A stretch of 8,721 bases of DNA from JBCBKL01 sp963922565 (GTDB lineage Bacteria; Pseudomonadota; Alphaproteobacteria; Rhodobacterales; Rhodobacteraceae). Positions 6,481-8,721 of the stretch are shown here, piece after piece. Both the position numbers and the translations under genes were made by a program. Position 1 is the stretch's first letter; every line of letters starts with the position of its first letter. The notes below the pieces were generated by a model. That model ran no database searches. It was not told the DNA's origin and worked only from the letters and a program-made list of their open reading frames with translations. The stretch lies in the NCBI GenBank assembly GCA_963922565.1, contig CAWUIQ010000110.1, positions 1-8,721 of the forward strand, in the 5' to 3' direction.

Positions 6481-7311
6481 ATGACTCATTTCAAATGGCT
6501 GTTGACCCTGATCCTGTTCCCCCTCGCGACACCCCTTGCCGCGCAAAGCCCCGAGGATCTGGTTCGCTGGGTTTACCTGTCATACTCAAATCCCGACACC
6601 AGCCAGCCCCGCGGCTTTTTTCATCTGACCGAGCCTGCGCAACGGCGGCAGTACCTGTCAGAGCGCTTCGCGGTCTTTTTCGACAAGAACGATACGCATG
6701 GAGACGATCTTTCGACCGCCTGTATCGATTTCGGTTTCGATATCCCCGGGCAGGATTACGATCAGGCCGAAATCGCGCGGACACTGAAGCTGACTAAGGA
6801 TGCCGGGGATGCCCGGCAAACGGTGACGGCGACCTTCACCAGCTTTGGTACGCCAGCCGAGGTGTCATATGTTTTCATCCCGGTCGACGGGGTCTGGCGC
6901 ATCGACGATGTGGTCGGCGAGTTCGGCCGCGCCTCCGAAATCCCGTGTGAGGCGAAGGCGGGCAACGCGTCAGCCTCAGGCGCCGAGACGGGATATTGCT
7001 ACAAGACGGACAGCGACACGCTGCGCCTTTTCGTCGGAGCGGACGGGCAGGGGCGGTTCGATCTCGAAAGCTGGCAGGGGGGCGGGCATTCCTGTTCGGC
7101 CCGCGGCGCGGTGCAGCCGACCGAGGGGGGATGGCTGCATACGAGCGGGACCTGCGCCCTTCAGATCCTCGTCACGGATGCAGGCGGGCTGCGGATCGTG
7201 GACCCCGACTGGCGCTGCAAGGAAACCCAATGCGGGGCGCGGGCAGTGCTGGACGGGCTGACCTATGACACCGCCGCGCAGCGCGACTGCGCGACAATGC
7301 CCGCGCAATAG
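6481..7311 (+). CDS. Exported protein of unknown function with eight cysteines
   Basis: A 276-residue protein I do not recognise. Residues 1-21 are a Sec signal peptide (Lys5, hydrophobic 6-20, likely cleavage before QSPED). AAAGGGA (6466-6472) sits 8 nt before the ATG. Two parts are visible. Residues 22-150 have a helix-then-strand pattern ending VTATFTSFG...VSYVFIPVDGVWRIDDV, reminiscent of NTF2-like/DUF3828-type secreted proteins. Residues 151-276 are richer in Gly and Cys. Cysteines are at 81, 156, 173, 205, 225, 246, 251 and 270; the even number, with none in the signal peptide, suggests periplasmic disulfides. No lipobox, membrane segment or catalytic motif is seen after the signal. It lies 69 nt after the methyltransferase-like gene with no clear terminator between, so they may share a transcript. 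Any functional name would be a guess. Confidence 0.85.
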   Translation: MTHFKWLLTLILFPLATPLAAQSPEDLVRWVYLSYSNPDTSQPRGFFHLTEPAQRRQYLSERFAVFFDKNDTHGDDLSTACIDFGFDIPGQDYDQAEIARTLKLTKDAGDARQTVTATFTSFGTPAEVSYVFIPVDGVWRIDDVVGEFGRASEIPCEAKAGNASASGAETGYCYKTDSDTLRLFVGADGQGRFDLESWQGGGHSCSARGAVQPTEGGWLHTSGTCALQILVTDAGGLRIVDPDWRCKETQCGARAVLDGLTYDTAAQRDCATMPAQ

Positions 7312-7417
7312 GGTCCGTTGGCGGTATCCACCGGTATCGCGACCGCAAAGTCGGAATTGCTGCCTTGAAAAGCGGCGCGGCGGCACGTTTTCGTAACAGA
7401 TTCCCAACAAATCTCGG

Positions 7418-7446
7418 GGTGCAAACGGTCGCACCTGGGTTAACCC
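7418..7446. repeat. Small inverted repeat followed by GGGTTAACCC palindrome
   Basis: GGTGC (7418-7422) and GCACC (7431-7435) flank an 8-nt loop; one base later comes the perfect 10-bp palindrome GGGTTAACCC (7437-7446). Its right half begins the TTAACCCTAT motif (7440-7449) also seen upstream of clpA. It is a plausible dimeric protein-binding site; no regulator can be named from sequence alone. Confidence 0.4.
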
Positions 7447-7467
7447 TATGAAATTGCTACATTCCTC

Positions 7468-7489
7468 GGTTTGAGCGTTATCGCAAACC
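7468..7489 (+). repeat. Bulged hairpin in the atp leader
   Basis: GGTTT, a GA bulge, GCG, loop TTAT, then CGCAAACC: eight paired bases with a two-base bulge. No T-run follows, so it is not a standard terminator. Its right arm is part of the first CGCAAACCCT repeat. It could equally be a DNA-level operator half. Confidence 0.35.
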
Positions 7490-7512
7490 CTTGTTGCGGG
7501 GGCGCAAACCCT
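7482..7512 (+). repeat. Two CGCAAACCCT direct repeats spaced 21 bp
   Basis: Perfect 10-bp copies at 7482-7491 and 7503-7512, starting 21 bp apart, about two helical turns. A looser relative, GCAAACGG, is at 7421-7428. The second copy lies within the spacer of the best promoter candidate. Such phasing is typical of activator or repressor sites, but no regulator is identified. Confidence 0.45.
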
Positions 7513-7521
7513 CTGCTACAT
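7494..7521 (+). promoter_or_regulatory. Candidate promoter of the atp operon
   Basis: TTGCGG (7494-7499) and CTACAT (7516-7521) are separated by 16 nt, a weak but plausible alphaproteobacterial -35/-10 pair. Transcription would start near 7528 and leave a leader of about 85 nt before the GTG of atpH. A second TGCTACAT box at 7455-7462 has no recognisable -35. Confidence 0.3.
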
Positions 7522-7612
7522 CCGCCCTGATTTTGATGGCCCCCACTCAGAGGGGTCACGGGGAACTGCCCTTGTCCATACGGTGCCGGGGCCAAATATC
7601 GAAAGGGTGGAC

Positions 7613-8173
7613 GTGTCCGAACCAGCTTCGATCTCCACTGGCATCGCTGAACGCTATGCGACTGCCGTATACGAACTTGCCAAAGACGACGGTTCACTCA
7701 CCGCTATCGAAAGCGACCTGACGGCCCTGACAGAGGCCATCGCCGAAAGCGCCGATTTCAACGCGCTCATTCACTCACCGATCTACAGCCGGGATGAACA
7801 GCAGGGCGCCATCAGCGCGCTCGCGGCCAAGATGGGCCTGTCGCCGATCATGTCGAACACGCTGTCCCTCATGGCCTCCAAGCGCCGTCTCTTCGTGACG
7901 CCGCAGCTTGTGCAGGCCCTGCGCGACCGGATCGCCGAAGACAAGAACGAAGTGACAGCCGAGGTGGTGACCGCCAAGGCCCTGACCAAGACCCAAAGCG
8001 ACAAGCTGGCCAAGACGCTGCAGGATCGCATGGGCAAGGACGTCACCATCAGTGCCACCGTCGATGCAAGCCTGATCGGCGGAATGATCGTCAAGGTGGG
8101 CTCGAAGATGATCGACACGTCGATCCGCTCCAAGCTCGCCTCACTCCAGAATGCAATGAAAGAGGTCGGATAA
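7613..8173 (+). CDS. atpH: F1 ATP synthase delta subunit
   Basis: A 186-residue protein of the OSCP/delta family, the stalk subunit that joins F1 (alpha) to the b subunits of F0. The N-terminal helical domain has GIAERYATAVYELAK (10-24). The C-terminal signature is DASLIGGMIVKVGSKMID followed by TSIRSKLASLQ (151-179), the classic OSCP pattern. The start is taken as GTG 7613, giving (M)SEPASISTGIAERYA and the usual family length, with GAAAGGG (7601-7607) five nt upstream. An in-frame GTG at 7607 overlaps that ribosome binding site, and an ATG at 7583 would add ten residues without support. It is the first gene of the operon; atpA starts on the base after its TAA stop, so the two are probably translationally coupled. 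No F0 gene precedes it, as expected where F0 and F1 operons are split. Confidence 0.96.
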   Translation: MSEPASISTGIAERYATAVYELAKDDGSLTAIESDLTALTEAIAESADFNALIHSPIYSRDEQQGAISALAAKMGLSPIMSNTLSLMASKRRLFVTPQLVQALRDRIAEDKNEVTAEVVTAKALTKTQSDKLAKTLQDRMGKDVTISATVDASLIGGMIVKVGSKMIDTSIRSKLASLQNAMKEVG

Positions 8174-8721
8174 ATGGGTATCCAAGCAGCAGAGATTTCT
8201 GCGATCCTGAAGGACCAGATCAAGAATTTTGGTCAGGAAGCTGAAGTCGCCGAAGTGGGGCGCGTGCTGAGCGTCGGTGACGGGATCGCCCGCGTCTACG
8301 GTCTCGACAACGTGCAGGCCGGTGAAATGGTCGAGTTTCCGGGCGGCATCATGGGGATGGCCCTGAACCTCGAAAGCGACAATGTCGGTATCGTGATCTT
8401 CGGGTCGGACCGCGACATTAAAGAAGGTGACACGGTCAAGCGCACCAACTCGATCGTGGACGTGCCTGCCGGTGACGCCCTTCTGGGCCGCGTTGTCGAC
8501 GCGCTTGGCAACCCGCTGGATGGCAAGGGTCCGATCGAGGCCGCCGAACGCCGCGTCGCCGACGTCAAGGCGCCGGGCATCATCCCGCGTAAATCCGTGC
8601 ACGAGCCCATGGCGACCGGCCTTAAATCCGTTGACGCGATGATCCCGATTGGCCGTGGCCAGCGTGAGCTGATCATCGGCGACCGCCAGACCGGCAAGAC
8701 CGCCGTGGCGCTCGACACGAT
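8174..8721 (+). CDS. atpA: F1 ATP synthase alpha subunit (3' end outside window)
   Basis: The first 182 residues of a protein normally about 510 long; the gene runs off the right edge. It begins MGIQAAEISAILKDQIKNFG. The beta-barrel domain carries VGRVLSVGDGIARVYGL (28-44) and EMVEFPGGIMGMALNLE. VDALGNPLDGKGPI (108-121) leads to the nucleotide-binding domain, where the P-loop GDRQTGKT (169-176) is intact. The ATG immediately follows the atpH TAA stop, and AAAGAGG at the end of atpH, 8 nt upstream, serves as ribosome binding site. The alpha subunit binds nucleotide at the non-catalytic sites in the alpha3-beta3 ring. The other F1 genes (gamma, beta, epsilon) are expected to follow outside the window. 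Confidence 0.98.
   Translation, partial: MGIQAAEISAILKDQIKNFGQEAEVAEVGRVLSVGDGIARVYGLDNVQAGEMVEFPGGIMGMALNLESDNVGIVIFGSDRDIKEGDTVKRTNSIVDVPAGDALLGRVVDALGNPLDGKGPIEAAERRVADVKAPGIIPRKSVHEPMATGLKSVDAMIPIGRGQRELIIGDRQTGKTAVALDT

Larger units (their letters stand above)
7312..7612 (+). promoter_or_regulatory. Non-coding upstream region of the atp operon
   Basis: This stretch of 301 nt holds no credible gene on either strand. It should carry the end of the preceding transcript and the promoter and 5' leader of atpH. Contents in order: GGTATC repeated at the left end (7324-7329 and 7334-7339), a small hairpin with GGTGC/GCACC arms and a GGGTTAACCC palindrome (7418-7446), a bulged hairpin (7468-7489), two CGCAAACCCT repeats, two TGCTACAT boxes (7455-7462, 7514-7521), and a CCCC/GGGG stem (7541-7544 with 7552-7555). 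No intrinsic terminator with a T-run was found for the upstream gene. Confidence 0.6.

Noticed and set aside
7583..7612. An atpH start at the ATG at 7583
   Set aside because: There is no ribosome binding site before it, the ten extra residues are unlike the family, and GAAAGGG lies just before GTG 7613.
1..8721. CRISPR array, tRNA or rRNA, transposase, integrase, toxin-antitoxin or phage defence genes
   Set aside because: None seen: there are no regularly spaced repeats, no transposase-like reading frame and no terminal repeats. The genes are mainly conserved chromosomal ones.

Overview
This is a GC-rich chromosomal stretch that looks like an alphaproteobacterium of the Rhodobacterales (Roseobacter/Rhodobacter type). 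That assignment rests on the recognisable N-terminus of ClpA, on the GloB sequence, and on an ATP synthase operon that opens with atpH-atpA and has no F0 gene in front of it. It is an inference from family knowledge; no database search was made. The window holds eight protein genes and no RNA gene, insertion sequence, CRISPR array or phage gene. Most of it is conserved housekeeping sequence.

Layout. Bases 1-1344 (+) are the 3' part of a gene for a long coiled-coil protein ending in an OmpA/MotB-type peptidoglycan-binding domain. It meets, tail to tail with only 3 nt between stop codons, a minus-strand pair: clpA (4644-2323) followed 3 nt later by a secreted M23 (LytM-type) peptidase gene (2319-1348). 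Upstream of clpA is a 186-nt AT-richer control region with two inverted repeats. Then comes gloB (glyoxalase II, minus strand, 5598-4831). A 72-nt divergent gap separates gloB from a plus-strand methyltransferase-like gene (5671-6411), followed by a gene for an unrecognised exported protein with eight cysteines (6481-7311). A 301-nt non-coding leader with repeats and hairpins precedes atpH (7613-8173) and atpA (8174 to the window end, truncated).

How the genes fit together. ClpA unfolds cytosolic substrates for ClpP. GloB finishes glutathione-dependent methylglyoxal detoxification. AtpH and AtpA are F1 subunits of ATP synthase. The two genes at the left end (OmpA/MotB-like protein and M23 peptidase) both point to the periplasm and peptidoglycan. 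The methyltransferase-like and exported proteins are the least understood.

I did not find a clear undescribed system. The items most worth a second look are the coiled-coil MotB/OmpA-like protein and whatever lies upstream of it, the clpA-M23 coupling, the degenerate SAM motifs of the methyltransferase-like protein, the cysteine-rich exported protein, and a 10-bp motif (TTAACCCTAT) shared by the clpA and atp upstream regions.
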